64,000 bases of DNA from Clostridia bacterium (GTDB lineage Bacteria; Bacillota; Clostridia; Oscillospirales; UBA644), in NCBI GenBank assembly GCA_017934975.1, contig JAGBIM010000027.1, positions 107,572-171,571 of the forward strand. Reading direction: 5' to 3'. Numbering within the stretch: position 1 is the first letter of the stretch; each line of letters starts with the position of its first letter. Of the stretch, positions 1 to 8,920 are shown piece after piece. Under the pieces are notes generated by a model, which saw only the letters and a list, made by a program, of their open reading frames with translations, made no database searches and was not told the DNA's origin. The position numbers were made by a program, and so were the translations under genes.

Positions 1-1668
1 GGCCACGAAAGGTTCCCGGTACAGCGTGCGTTTTCCCTTCGCTTCCACGACGTTTTTATCCGTATGCCAGGGAGGCATATGATATCCGTGTTTTTTTGCT
101 CGGCGGAGGATCAAGTCCCGATAATTGCATTCCATGGGGTCGTTCGTGAAATCGGTGTACCTCCAATAGGAGACGCCTCCGTCCAGCTCGTGTCCCTGCC
201 GTCCGAGGAAGTGTTCTCCCTTCAAGGCTTCTTGCGAGGGATTTGCATCGCACCCGGGCAATTCCCGACCGTCCATCATATGGGCGTACTTCATTCCTGC
301 TTTGTTCAGGAATTTTGCGGTCTTGGCCCAAAGGGCTTCGTCCAACGTGCGGGTCCCGCTCCATCGGTAGGTAGGACGGATCGTGATAAAGTTGCCCACT
401 TGATTTTCAAAATACCATTTCAGATATACCTTCATGGCCTGTTCTTCGTTTGGGACGTAAACCATATCTCCCGTCCCGGTCAGCACGCCGTCGTCGGGGC
501 GGAAGACGCACCGCTCGATCGTGCAGCGTTCGGTTTTTCCGTTGTATTCCAGCGAAAATTCCACGTTGTTTGCAAGGACGTCACATTGCAACAGAAGGGC
601 GTTCAGCCCCTCTTCTTCGCAGGTAAGATCTACGGCCTTGACCGACTCCGAATCCAGGCGGAACGCGGCGTTTTTCGGTGCGTCCACGATGACGGCAAAG
701 GGTTTGCCTGCCGTCACCACCTTGGGACAGGCGATGAGAAACGTGTCGTCTTCACAAAGAACGGCAACGTCGTAAAGGTTATAGGCCAGAGGGTCCCGAT
801 AACGGGAAGTGACGGTAAAGGTCAGTTCATTTTTGCCGGGGAGAATTTTTGCGCCGTTCAGGGGAATTTCTCCTTCGGATCTGCGGTGGCAACGCTCAAA
901 AATTTCGCCCGAATAGAAAACGGTTCCGTTCAGGGCCACGGTAAGTCCGACCCATTCCTTGCGGGAAAGATTCACGCCCGTCCACGTGAACTGGGGGCGC
1001 TCGGCGGAGGAGGGGGCAAATTCCGGGGCCAAGTTCCAGCCGGTTTCGGATAAGAACCGAGGAGCTTCCGCAAAGACCGTGCCCGTGTATCCTTCTCCCT
1101 CCAGATAGAGGCAGAGGGAGGCCGTGCCGTTCGTGTCAAATTCGATTTCCCGCTTCAATTCCTGCCAACCGTAGGTCCCCTCCGGCAGATCGATGTCGAA
1201 GACCTCGTCCGGCTCGGGCTTGGTGAAGCGGGGGTCGATCCCCTCTTTTTTATAGCGAATCTCGGCTCGGAAGCGCAGATAAGCACCTTCGGGAACGGAG
1301 ACGTTTTCCCCCTTGACCGAGATCCCCAGAGTCCAGCGGTTGGTATAGTCTTTCGTGTACAGGTAGGATAATTTCGGGGGAAAGGTCTGTTTGTGATAGG
1401 CTATCAGCGGATAGGTGCCGTCGGATTCCATTTTCAGACAATATTGATCCTTCCACGCTTCTGCGGAAGACAGGCTGTCGTCAATGCGGCGGTAGAGCAT
1501 GGGGTGGTCCGGTTCGTTTTTCCATTGATAAAACTGTGCCGTTTCCCCGGTGAAGTGGATCCGTGCGGCGTTGGGCATATCCTTGCCGTCAAAGGTTATC
1601 GCAGCGCTTTTCCCCGGCTTGATGTGCAGAGGTTCTTTTGCGGTACGGACGGGAAAATACTGTTCCAT
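1..1668 (-). CDS. Large glycan-related protein, N-terminal part (truncated by window edge)
   Basis: An uninterrupted reading frame of 556 codons runs off the left edge. It starts at ATG 1668 behind a GGAGG ribosome binding site and a consensus promoter. No signal peptide is visible (the start is MEQYFPVRTAKEP), so it is probably cytoplasmic. The first ~350 residues look beta-rich, and from about residue 400 a mixed alpha/beta region begins with aromatic and Asp/His-rich stretches (HMMDGRELPGCD near residue 470). That layout resembles large beta-sandwich plus TIM-barrel proteins of glycoside-processing loci, but I do not recognise a family. The C-terminus and catalytic part are outside the window. 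Confidence 0.75.
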   Translation of the reverse strand, partial: MEQYFPVRTAKEPLHIKPGKSAAITFDGKDMPNAARIHFTGETAQFYQWKNEPDHPMLYRRIDDSLSSAEAWKDQYCLKMESDGTYPLIAYHKQTFPPKLSYLYTKDYTNRWTLGISVKGENVSVPEGAYLRFRAEIRYKKEGIDPRFTKPEPDEVFDIDLPEGTYGWQELKREIEFDTNGTASLCLYLEGEGYTGTVFAEAPRFLSETGWNLAPEFAPSSAERPQFTWTGVNLSRKEWVGLTVALNGTVFYSGEIFERCHRRSEGEIPLNGAKILPGKNELTFTVTSRYRDPLAYNLYDVAVLCEDDTFLIACPKVVTAGKPFAVIVDAPKNAAFRLDSESVKAVDLTCEEEGLNALLLQCDVLANNVEFSLEYNGKTERCTIERCVFRPDDGVLTGTGDMVYVPNEEQAMKVYLKWYFENQVGNFITIRPTYRWSGTRTLDEALWAKTAKFLNKAGMKYAHMMDGRELPGCDANPSQEALKGEHFLGRQGHELDGGVSYWRYTDFTNDPMECNYRDLILRRAKKHGYHMPPWHTDKNVVEAKGKRTLYREPFVA

Positions 1669-1695
1669 AATCGGCCTCCGAAGGGTTTTTCTTTT

Positions 1696-1724
1696 ATTAT
1701 AGGACATTTCCCGTTCCGTTGCAA
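1696..1724 (-). promoter_or_regulatory. Sigma-A promoter of the truncated leftmost gene
   Basis: On the minus strand TTGCAA and TATAAT are separated by exactly 17 bp, about 30 bp upstream of the ATG at 1668. Confidence 0.7.
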
Positions 1725-1781
1725 GAGACGAAGAAAAAAGTTCCGTTTTTTGTCTCTTTTTTCGACCTTTTCAAAAAGGGC

Positions 1782-1810
1782 TTGATTTTTTCCCGAATGT
1801 GTGCTATAAT
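1782..1810 (+). promoter_or_regulatory. Sigma-A promoter of the DtxR-family gene
   Basis: TTGATT and TATAAT are separated by 17 bp. The start codon lies ~30 bp downstream. This promoter is divergent from the one at 1696-1724. Confidence 0.7.
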
Positions 1811-1841
1811 AAAAAAAGAAAGAATATGTTGAGGTGTTTGT

Positions 1842-2219
1842 ATGCGGCTTCAGGAATCGGGGGAAATGTATCTGGAAACCATTCTCAGCCTTTCCCGTCA
1901 GCAAAATCGCGTTCGTTCCATTGACGTGGCGGAGGCTCTTTGCGTGACCAAACCCAGCGTCAGTCGCGCGGTGGGCTTGCTGAAGCAGGGCGGATATTTA
2001 ACGGCGGACCGAGACGGGTTTCTGTTCCTGACGGACAACGGTCGGGAGGTTGCGGAACGGACTCTGGAGCGCCACCACGTGCTGACGGAGTTTTTCCTCT
2101 CTTTGGGGGTTTCTCCGGAGGTTGCGGATTCCGACGCCTGTAAGATTGAGCACGACATCAGCGACGAAAGCTTTGAGGCCATCAAGCGTCGCGTGGAAAC
2201 CGTAAAAAAAGAGGTTTGA
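1842..2219 (+). CDS. DtxR/MntR-family metal-dependent transcriptional regulator
   Basis: A 125-residue protein with an N-terminal winged helix (about 1-60: LQESGEMYLETI, then TKPSVSRAVGLLKQGGYL) followed by the helical dimerisation segment (RHHVLTEFFLSLGV, CKIEHDIS). The ERHHVLTEFF...C.IEH pattern is the DtxR/MntR metal-site signature (Glu, His, Cys/Glu, His). The length matches short MntR-type members without an SH3-like C-terminal domain. Start ATG 1842 follows GAGGTG. It is probably cotranscribed with the band-7 gene 40 bp downstream. The metal (Mn or Fe) cannot be read from the sequence. Confidence 0.85.
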   Translation: MRLQESGEMYLETILSLSRQQNRVRSIDVAEALCVTKPSVSRAVGLLKQGGYLTADRDGFLFLTDNGREVAERTLERHHVLTEFFLSLGVSPEVADSDACKIEHDISDESFEAIKRRVETVKKEV

Positions 2220-2259
2220 CTCTTTTGAATATTTTATTTTCCCACAAGGAGGATTTGTT

Positions 2260-3231
2260 ATGGAGTATATCATTGGCGGAATCGTAATTTTTCTCATTCT
2301 TTTGCTTTCCTGCATCCGCATCGTGCCCCAGGCCAAGGAGTACGTGCTGGAGTTTTTGGGAAAATACAAGACCACCTGGAGTGCGGGGATCCATTTTAAG
2401 ATTCCCTTGTTGGAGCAGATTTCCAGCAAAGTCACCCTGAAGGAGCAGGTTCTGGACTCTCCTCCCCAGCCCGTTATTACCAAGGATAACGTCACCATGC
2501 AGATTGATACGGTGGTGTTCTTCCGCATTTTCGATGCGAAAATGTACACCTACGGCGTGGTCAACCCCGTCAACGCCCTTTCCAATCTGACGGCCACCAC
2601 CCTGCGTAATATCATCGGGGAATTGGATCTGGACGCAACGCTGACCTCCCGCGATACCATCAACGGAAAACTGACCTCCATTCTGGACGACGCTACCGAC
2701 CAGTGGGGGATCAAGATCACCCGTGTGGAGCTGAAGAATATTATTCCTCCCTCCGCCATTCAGTCTGCCATGGAAAAACAGATGAAGGCAGAGCGCGACC
2801 GCCGCGAGACGCTGTTGCAGGCGGAAGGACACAAGGATGCGGCCATCACCCGCGCAGAAGGGGATAAGCAGGCCATGATCCTTGCGGCAGAAGGGGAACG
2901 GGACGCTCGGATTGCCCGTGCGGAAGGGGAAGCGAGAGCCATTTATCTTGCCAAAAAAGCCGAAGCCGACGGGTTGCGCGCTTTGATGGAAGCGGGGATC
3001 GACGGCACCGTGCTGGAGTTGAAAAAATACGAAGCCTTGGCCAACGTGGCAAACGGCCGTGCTGCCAAATTGATTATTCCCTCCGACGTGGTGGATACCG
3101 TGAAGAAGAACGTAATCTTCAGTGAAACCTCGGGCCTCGGATCCCAGACCGTTGCGGCTACGGACCCCGCTCCCGCAAAACGGGTGGACGCCTGCTGCGA
3201 TCCCGACGCAAAGGAACCCTGGGAACGGTAA
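2260..3231 (+). CDS. SPFH/band-7 (stomatin/prohibitin-like) membrane protein
   Basis: A 323-residue protein with one N-terminal membrane segment (about 3-22), then the SPFH/band-7 domain (about 25-180, with VVFFRIFDAKMYTYGVVNP) and a long Ala/Glu-rich coiled coil (about 175-260, QAEGHKDAAITRAEGDKQA). This is the QmcA/stomatin architecture, which forms membrane microdomain scaffolds and often modulates membrane proteases. The C-terminal tail carries a CC pair (DACCDPDAK). It follows an AAGGAGGA site and sits in a two-gene unit with the DtxR-family regulator. No NfeD protease partner is adjacent. Confidence 0.88.
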   Translation: MEYIIGGIVIFLILLLSCIRIVPQAKEYVLEFLGKYKTTWSAGIHFKIPLLEQISSKVTLKEQVLDSPPQPVITKDNVTMQIDTVVFFRIFDAKMYTYGVVNPVNALSNLTATTLRNIIGELDLDATLTSRDTINGKLTSILDDATDQWGIKITRVELKNIIPPSAIQSAMEKQMKAERDRRETLLQAEGHKDAAITRAEGDKQAMILAAEGERDARIARAEGEARAIYLAKKAEADGLRALMEAGIDGTVLELKKYEALANVANGRAAKLIIPSDVVDTVKKNVIFSETSGLGSQTVAATDPAPAKRVDACCDPDAKEPWER

Positions 3232-3243
3232 AAGAACGATTTT

Positions 3244-3279
3244 GGGAAGCGGAACGAACCTGTTCCGTTTCCCTTTTTT
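3244..3279 (+). terminator. Intrinsic terminator after the DtxR/band-7 unit
   Basis: GGGAA-CGGAAC pairs with GTTCCG-TTCCC across a short loop and is followed by TTTTTT. Confidence 0.75.
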
Positions 3280-3304
3280 ATACAAAAAAGGAGTTTGAAT
3301 TGTT

Positions 3305-6109
3305 TTGAGAAAAATGCGGAAGTACGGAGCGTTTTTGTTTCTGTTCGGAGTTTCGGTTTCCCTCTTTCTGCTCTTCGGGGGAGTTTTGTCCCGCGCGGAA
3401 GGGGAAATTTTGATCGGATCGGCGTCGGAGTTGCGCAAGATCGGAACGGAGAACGCCTATCCTCTGGACGGAAATTACCGCTTGACGGCGGATATTGACC
3501 TTTCCAAGGATACCTGGACCGGGATCGGCGGAAAAACGGGCTTCAGCGGAACCTTTGACGGAGACGGTCACGTGATTAACGGGATGCACGCCGGATCGGA
3601 AAAATTTGCTTATTCCCTGAAAGACAACCACGCCTGGGGGCTTTTCCCCATTCTGAACGAAGGGGCAACGGTGAAAAATCTGATCTTTCGGAACGTACAT
3701 TACAATGGGGTATGCACCGAAACCAACACCGCCGTGGGAACCGTTGCGGGATATACGAATCAAAACAACGTAACCATCGAAAACGTGGCGGTTCTTTCGG
3801 GGACCCTCAACGCCTCCTGCGTGCGGCAGACCCGCGTGGGCGGGATTATCGGCGTGGCACGCAGCTCCGACGGGACACTGATCCGCAATTGCTATAACGG
3901 TGCCCTCGTGCAAGGCGACTATACCTCCGATGCGGGGAATTGTTATCTTTCTTTGGGTGGAATTGCGGGCTTTTACAGCAGTACCTCCGTTAAAACGGGT
4001 ATCCGCAGTTGTTTTAACGCGGGGAAAATTATTGCGAAGAAAACATCGGGGACGGATAATTTCTCTTCCGTGGGCGCCATTGCCGCCTATGCCAACACGG
4101 TGTCGAAGCCATTTGGAGACATTGCCGTTATTTCCAACTGCTATACGTTAGTAGATTCTTTGGAATATGCCGTTTTTGACTCTGAGCGGATTCAACGGTT
4201 TGCTTCGGAACTGAATCCGAAAAAGGTGAAGGAGATTCCCGCACCCATCGGGGGGATTCCTTCTTTGTACGAAGGCTTTCTTGCCGCCTCCAACGATGCC
4301 TGGACGGTTTCGGAGGGATATCTTCCCATGCTTACGCCCTACGCCTCGCACGCCGTCTCCGTTGCAGGGAGTATGGAGGTCGAGGAGTACGGAAATGCGG
4401 TTTTGCGGGAACGGGTCTACGTCAGTTCTTTTCTGAAGGAAGAAGACGTAAAGAACGCCGTTATGCAAGGGCTTGGTTCGCTCTTTGCCGTAAATTCCTG
4501 TACGCTAGAGCTTTCCGCTTCGTCCTATCGGATGCAGGTATCCTTTACCGACGGGAAGAAGACCTACTCCGCTTTGCGGGAAGGCAGCCTTCAGCTTCCC
4601 ACCCTTTCCTATCAATTTGATCGGGAGGAAAAGGGGATCGGCGAAGGGACGGTTACCGTGACCGACGGACAGTACGTGGAAAACGCGTCCTACGCACTGT
4701 GCTGGGGGACGGAAAACGGGCCTCTTACGGGGTATATCCCCCTTGCCGGACAGGAGTTTGGGTTCGGGGACCTGCTCGTGAAAGACCCTGCCACGGGGAC
4801 TCTGGTCTACAAAACACCCGAAAGCCTTCTGATTCCGCCTGCCGCTACCCATTTGTGGTTGACGGAAAGCGGAAACTCTCTCGTTTCTTACGAAATCCCC
4901 GCGGAAAGACGGTTGACGGAGACCAAGCCTCTTTACACCTTCGGCCTGGTTTCCGATACCCATTTCGGCAGTGAATACGCGCCTGCAGGGTTCAAGGCCG
5001 CCATGGACGTGTTTCAATCCACCGCATCCTTCGTTATGATCTGCGGCGATATTACCGAAGGCGGGTCGGCCGCCCAATATAAGGTGTATACCGACCTTTA
5101 CACGAAAAACAAATACACGCTTCCCGTCTGGGTTACGCTGGGCAACCACGATATTCTGGCGTGGAATCTGGCAAAAAGCAACGGAAAGCTGGCCGTCAAG
5201 CCCAAGCAGGCCTACGAGAACGTCAAGAAAGCCTTCCCCACCTTTTCCAATCCCGATTACGCCGACGACGCCTTTCAGGTGACGGTGGGCAACACGGAAA
5301 CGACGAAGGGTTGCGAGAATTATCAGATGGACTATACTATGTCCTACGGGGACGATCTGTATATTTTCCTTTGCGTGGGACCCCAACAGTTCCCCAACGA
5401 GCAGACCAGCCCCAAGCAGCCCGAGGCCCTGAGCACCACCCAGATCGTCTGGCTGAACAAGACTCTCAACGATTATTACAACGTGCAGAAGAAGACGGGC
5501 CGGGTTTTCCTTCTGTTCCACTATTACATTGCGGAAACGGGCATGGATATGTCCGAGGGGTTTGCAAAATGGGACGCGGTGTCGTCCTCCAATCTTCACG
5601 GAACGCTGAGCAAATATCCCAACGTGATCCACTTCGGCGGCCACAATCACCTGCTCTTTGACGACGATGAAAATATTTACGACGATACCTATACTTCGGT
5701 GCACGTGCCCACGTTGACCAAGGGCGCGCAGGGTCACTACGAAGGTTATCTCGTGGAACGGTACGCAGACAGCGTGATGATCAAGGGATATGATTTTGCC
5801 ACCAAGCAATACGTGCCCCAGGCCATGTTTTTGATTCCCCAAAAGCAGATCGAATCCACACCTTCCACGGATTCTTCTGACGCCACCGATCCTACCACCG
5901 ATTCTGTTTCGGATTCCGTTACGGATCCTGCGACGGATCCTGCGACGGAATCGGGGTCGACCTCCGTTTTGCAGGGCGACGGGAACGGAGGGGAGGCATC
6001 CTCCTCTTTGGGCTGGATCCTCGGAATCGTCTTCGGTGTCTTGCTCTTGGGCGCAGGAGGCGTTGCTTATTACCGGTTCGCGTGGAAGAAAAAGAAGACG
6101 AAAGAATAA
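3305..6109 (+). CDS. Surface-anchored metallophosphoesterase with GLUG-like N-terminal region
   Basis: A 934-residue protein. TTG 3305 is preferred over ATG 3314 because the AAAAAAGGAG site ends 11 nt before the TTG. Order: signal peptide (about 1-30), beta-rich GLUG/adhesin-like region (about 35-350), then a calcineurin-type phosphoesterase (about 545-850) with DTHFG, GDITEG, GNHD and GGHNH in order, which supply the dimetal ligands. A Ser/Thr/Asp-rich linker (about 865-895), a membrane helix (about 902-924) and a KKKKTKE tail follow. It is therefore an extracytoplasmic phosphoesterase held by a C-terminal helix rather than sortase. The substrate is unknown. It faces the beta-helix lipoprotein gene across a shared terminator. 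Confidence 0.85.
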   Translation: MRKMRKYGAFLFLFGVSVSLFLLFGGVLSRAEGEILIGSASELRKIGTENAYPLDGNYRLTADIDLSKDTWTGIGGKTGFSGTFDGDGHVINGMHAGSEKFAYSLKDNHAWGLFPILNEGATVKNLIFRNVHYNGVCTETNTAVGTVAGYTNQNNVTIENVAVLSGTLNASCVRQTRVGGIIGVARSSDGTLIRNCYNGALVQGDYTSDAGNCYLSLGGIAGFYSSTSVKTGIRSCFNAGKIIAKKTSGTDNFSSVGAIAAYANTVSKPFGDIAVISNCYTLVDSLEYAVFDSERIQRFASELNPKKVKEIPAPIGGIPSLYEGFLAASNDAWTVSEGYLPMLTPYASHAVSVAGSMEVEEYGNAVLRERVYVSSFLKEEDVKNAVMQGLGSLFAVNSCTLELSASSYRMQVSFTDGKKTYSALREGSLQLPTLSYQFDREEKGIGEGTVTVTDGQYVENASYALCWGTENGPLTGYIPLAGQEFGFGDLLVKDPATGTLVYKTPESLLIPPAATHLWLTESGNSLVSYEIPAERRLTETKPLYTFGLVSDTHFGSEYAPAGFKAAMDVFQSTASFVMICGDITEGGSAAQYKVYTDLYTKNKYTLPVWVTLGNHDILAWNLAKSNGKLAVKPKQAYENVKKAFPTFSNPDYADDAFQVTVGNTETTKGCENYQMDYTMSYGDDLYIFLCVGPQQFPNEQTSPKQPEALSTTQIVWLNKTLNDYYNVQKKTGRVFLLFHYYIAETGMDMSEGFAKWDAVSSSNLHGTLSKYPNVIHFGGHNHLLFDDDENIYDDTYTSVHVPTLTKGAQGHYEGYLVERYADSVMIKGYDFATKQYVPQAMFLIPQKQIESTPSTDSSDATDPTTDSVSDSVTDPATDPATESGSTSVLQGDGNGGEASSSLGWILGIVFGVLLLGAGGVAYYRFAWKKKKTKE

Positions 6110-6116
6110 ATCCGAC

Positions 6117-6155
6117 AAAAAAATCCCTTCCGTTTGAAGACGGAAGGGATTTTCG
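6117..6155. terminator. Bidirectional intrinsic terminator between convergent genes
   Basis: AAATCCCTTCCGT pairs with ACGGAAGGGATTT across TTGAAG, with A- and T-tracts on both sides, so it can serve both the gene ending at 6109 and the minus-strand gene ending at 6164. Confidence 0.85.
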
Positions 6156-6163
6156 TCGAGGCG

Positions 6164-8407
6164 TTATTTTTTGAAAAGGACTTTATAAGCAGACGTGCTT
6201 CCCACGGAGACGTTCGACGAAACCGAGCCGCCCGAAGAGGTGGTGATCTTGTCGAACTGATATCCGCTGTCCGGAGTCAGATTTACCGTCAGATTTCCTG
6301 CTTGATCGGCGGTGACGGAACCGACCGAACCGCCTGCGCTCAGCTCCAGCGACAGGGTCAGGGTTGCCGTTGCGGTGAAGGTATGTTGCTTCGCTCCGCA
6401 CTTGACGGTAATGCTTCGGGAGGAGTTTTTCGCGGAAATCGTCAGGGTTCTTTGGGCGGTATCGCTAACGGTGTTGATCACCTGCCCGTTGTTCCCTTGC
6501 GTAAAGGAAACGCCGCTTGCCGTTTCGATCTGATTCCCCGTGAAGGTCAGCCCGTAAATGGGAGCCAGATTCAGGTACCAGTCGCTGTAGGTGGGTTTTC
6601 CCGTGAAGCGGACGGTGTTGTTGGAGAAGGAAATATCGGATGCGTAGTTGGTCACCGGGCGGTATCCGTTGAGGGAATAGGTGTTGCCCAGATAAGAATC
6701 CTGGCGGGATCCCGAGAGATAAACGGCACCGGGCTTCATGCCCACGTTGATATATCGCATGACCTTTTTGTCCGAGCCTTGGGCAATTTCAAAGGTGTTG
6801 TTTTCAATGCGGATATTGTGCAACCCCGCCTGCTCTTCGGCGGCGGCGCGAATCACGGTGTTGCCGTTTTGATTCGTGTAAGAGGTTCTTCCGTTGTGGT
6901 GATAGAATTGGATGAAGGCAGGCTCCACTGCCTCGGCATATTTGGTCTGATTGTTTTTGTAAGCCGAGGTGGAACGGAAGGTGTTTCCCGTGATTTCCAC
7001 GTCCACCAGGTTGTTGTAGCGGATGGCGGCGTAGATGCATTCGTCAAAGACGTTGTTGGTGATCTTGAAATTCGTTACGTTCGCACCGCCCACCTGAGAG
7101 TGGTGTCCGACGGCCATCAGCGGGGCTCCCGCTTTATCGCTTTTCCCGAAATAGCAGTCGGTAATCGTAATGTTCTCGGGGAGGAAGTATTCTCCTTCCC
7201 CAAAGGTTATGGGAGCCGTTGCCGCCGATCCCGTAGCGCCGGGGGTGGAGGGCTCCACCTGGATGATTTCGCGGGTAAAGGCGGATCCGCAAAGGAAGCC
7301 TGCAAACATACAGTTCTTCACCGTGGCGTTGACGCAACCCGTCAGCTGGATCATGTGTTCGTTCTGAATATCTTTGAACAGAACGTTTTCAACGGTGATG
7401 TTTTTCGCATTTCCGAAGATGAACGCGGAACGGGCCTTCAGGTTGGAGTCGATGGCGCCGCCGATGATCTTGAAGTTGCTGCTTCCGTTCCGTCCGGGAG
7501 TATTGTTTTTTACGTTCAGTACGCGGGTCCCTACCAGAATCGCGATCCGCTTGTTGACGAAATCCTTTGCAAATTCTTTGGTGTATCCCGTCTTCGCATC
7601 GGTCATGGTGGTATACATCTGCAGCGTAACCCCTTCGGGCATGGTCAGAAGCGATACGGGATAGCGACCCGGGTAGACGTAAACGGTTTGACCGGGTTTT
7701 GCCGAATCAAGGGCTTTCTGGAAGGCCTGCGTATCGTCGGTGGAGCCGTTGCCTTTTGCACCGAAGTCCATGCAAACCTCAATAAAGTCGGGAAGATCCT
7801 TGGGGGTACAGGTCATTTTTTTTGCGGAAGCGTCTGCCGTAACTTCGATTTTCGCCGTGAATCCGAAGTAATCGGTGACGGTAATCGTTGCCGTCCCCGT
7901 GGAATAGGCGTAAATCGTTACGACCCCGGTTTGCGCTTTGCAATCCGCCACGTCGGGATTGGAGCTTTCCGCTTTTTCGCCTTTCAGGCCCAACTTCCCG
8001 TACGCAATCGTTTCCTGAACGAAATATTTCGTGGAGGGCGGGGGCGTGGTGTTCGTGTCCGTGGTGGTGCCTCCCTGATCCGAGGATGCGGGAAGGTCCG
8101 TGTCGCCGTTTTCTTCTTCGTCTTCCGATTCGTCCGAAGAAACGTCTTCCGTGGTCGGAGCTCCGTGGTCGGAGCCGACTTCGCCGTTCGTGTCCGAAGC
8201 CTCATCCGAATTCGTTGCGGAATCGGATTCCTCTCCCTCTGACGTGAGGACGTCCTCTTCGGAGGGAGGGAACAGGCCGACGGATTCCGTGTCGGAGGTT
8301 TCAGTGGAGCTTGAGTCTGCCGTTCCGCAAGCGGTGAAAAGGGTGAATGCGAAAAGAGCGGTCAGTGCAAGAGAACAAATGCGAAGAAATGGATTATTGC
8401 GTTGCAT
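6164..8407 (-). CDS. Right-handed beta-helix (pectate-lyase-superfamily) lipoprotein
   Basis: A 747-residue secreted lipoprotein starting at ATG 8407 (MQRNNPFLRI), with lipobox LFTAC and lipidated Cys about residue 27. An acidic Ser/Thr/Glu-rich linker (about 30-125) is followed by a small Ig-like (Big) region and then a parallel beta-helix domain from about residue 205 (DFGAKGNGSTDDTQAFQKAL, YVYPGRYPVSL), the signature of pectate lyase 3/GH28-like proteins. Repeated N-I/V-T-N-N-V-F rungs continue to about 600, and the C-terminal ~80 residues are beta-rich. It is probably a polysaccharide lyase, hydrolase or glycan-binding surface protein. The substrate cannot be read. Confidence 0.82.
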   Translation of the reverse strand: MQRNNPFLRICSLALTALFAFTLFTACGTADSSSTETSDTESVGLFPPSEEDVLTSEGEESDSATNSDEASDTNGEVGSDHGAPTTEDVSSDESEDEEENGDTDLPASSDQGGTTTDTNTTPPPSTKYFVQETIAYGKLGLKGEKAESSNPDVADCKAQTGVVTIYAYSTGTATITVTDYFGFTAKIEVTADASAKKMTCTPKDLPDFIEVCMDFGAKGNGSTDDTQAFQKALDSAKPGQTVYVYPGRYPVSLLTMPEGVTLQMYTTMTDAKTGYTKEFAKDFVNKRIAILVGTRVLNVKNNTPGRNGSSNFKIIGGAIDSNLKARSAFIFGNAKNITVENVLFKDIQNEHMIQLTGCVNATVKNCMFAGFLCGSAFTREIIQVEPSTPGATGSAATAPITFGEGEYFLPENITITDCYFGKSDKAGAPLMAVGHHSQVGGANVTNFKITNNVFDECIYAAIRYNNLVDVEITGNTFRSTSAYKNNQTKYAEAVEPAFIQFYHHNGRTSYTNQNGNTVIRAAAEEQAGLHNIRIENNTFEIAQGSDKKVMRYINVGMKPGAVYLSGSRQDSYLGNTYSLNGYRPVTNYASDISFSNNTVRFTGKPTYSDWYLNLAPIYGLTFTGNQIETASGVSFTQGNNGQVINTVSDTAQRTLTISAKNSSRSITVKCGAKQHTFTATATLTLSLELSAGGSVGSVTADQAGNLTVNLTPDSGYQFDKITTSSGGSVSSNVSVGSTSAYKVLFKK

Positions 8408-8438
8408 GGAGACTTCTCCTATTCTGCTTATTTTTTTT

Positions 8439-8467
8439 ATTATAGCACGAACCGCCCTCCGTTTCAA
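8439..8467 (-). promoter_or_regulatory. Promoter of the beta-helix lipoprotein gene, -35 inside a hairpin
   Basis: TTGAAA and TATAAT are 17 bp apart on the minus strand. The -35 element lies in the loop of an 8-bp GC-rich inverted repeat (CCGCCCTC/GAGGGCGG, about 8452-8475), which may be a protein-binding site or the end of the upstream transcript. Confidence 0.6.
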
Positions 8468-8484
8468 GAGGGCGGCGGGAAAGT

Positions 8485-8754
8485 TCAAAAAAGATTTGCG
8501 GACAAATACCATATGGCAAGTGCGTTGAGGAGCAGGCAAAGGGGGATGCCCAGAAGGAATTTCAGTTTCTTCGTTTTGTGGCGAAAAATCTGCATCCCCG
8601 CCATGGCGCCGAGGCTTCCGCCCAGCAGGGCAATTCCCAATAAAACCTTTTCGGGAATGCGATATCGGTTCTGTTTCGCCCGTGCTTTGTCGCTTCCGTA
8701 GAGAAAAAACGCAATCAGGCTGGTGACGCCGATCCAAAGTAATAGCCATTTCAT
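8485..8754 (-). CDS. DUF1294 small membrane protein
   Basis: An 89-residue protein from ATG 8754 behind an AAGGAGGGG site. It has DUF1294 features: an N-terminal membrane helix (MKWLLLWIGVTSLIAFFLYG), a cytoplasmic loop DKARAKQNRYRIPE, a Gly-rich second helix (LLGIALLGGSLGAMAGM), a basic FRHKTKKLKF segment and a third helix. Function in the family is unknown. It has its own promoter upstream. Confidence 0.88.
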   Translation of the reverse strand: MKWLLLWIGVTSLIAFFLYGSDKARAKQNRYRIPEKVLLGIALLGGSLGAMAGMQIFRHKTKKLKFLLGIPLCLLLNALAIWYLSANLF

Positions 8755-8775
8755 GGAATCCCCTCCTTTTTCCAT

Positions 8776-8804
8776 AGAATACCACAAAAGAGTAAAACTG
8801 TCAA
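8776..8804 (-). promoter_or_regulatory. Promoter of the DUF1294 gene
   Basis: TTGACA-17 bp-TATTCT on the minus strand. Confidence 0.6.
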
Positions 8805-8869
8805 GACGAAATGGAAAATTATACCGTTTTGGTTTACAAAAGGTTTCCGATATTGGAAATTTTTTGCCC

Positions 8870-8898
8870 TTGCTTGTGCAGGCTTCCTGTGGTAAAAT
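8870..8898 (+). promoter_or_regulatory. Promoter of the SH3b-C39 gene
   Basis: TTGCTT-17 bp-TAAAAT ending 22 bp before the start codon at 8921. Confidence 0.55.
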
Positions 8899-8920
8899 AG
8901 ACGGGAAAGGAGTGATCTGT

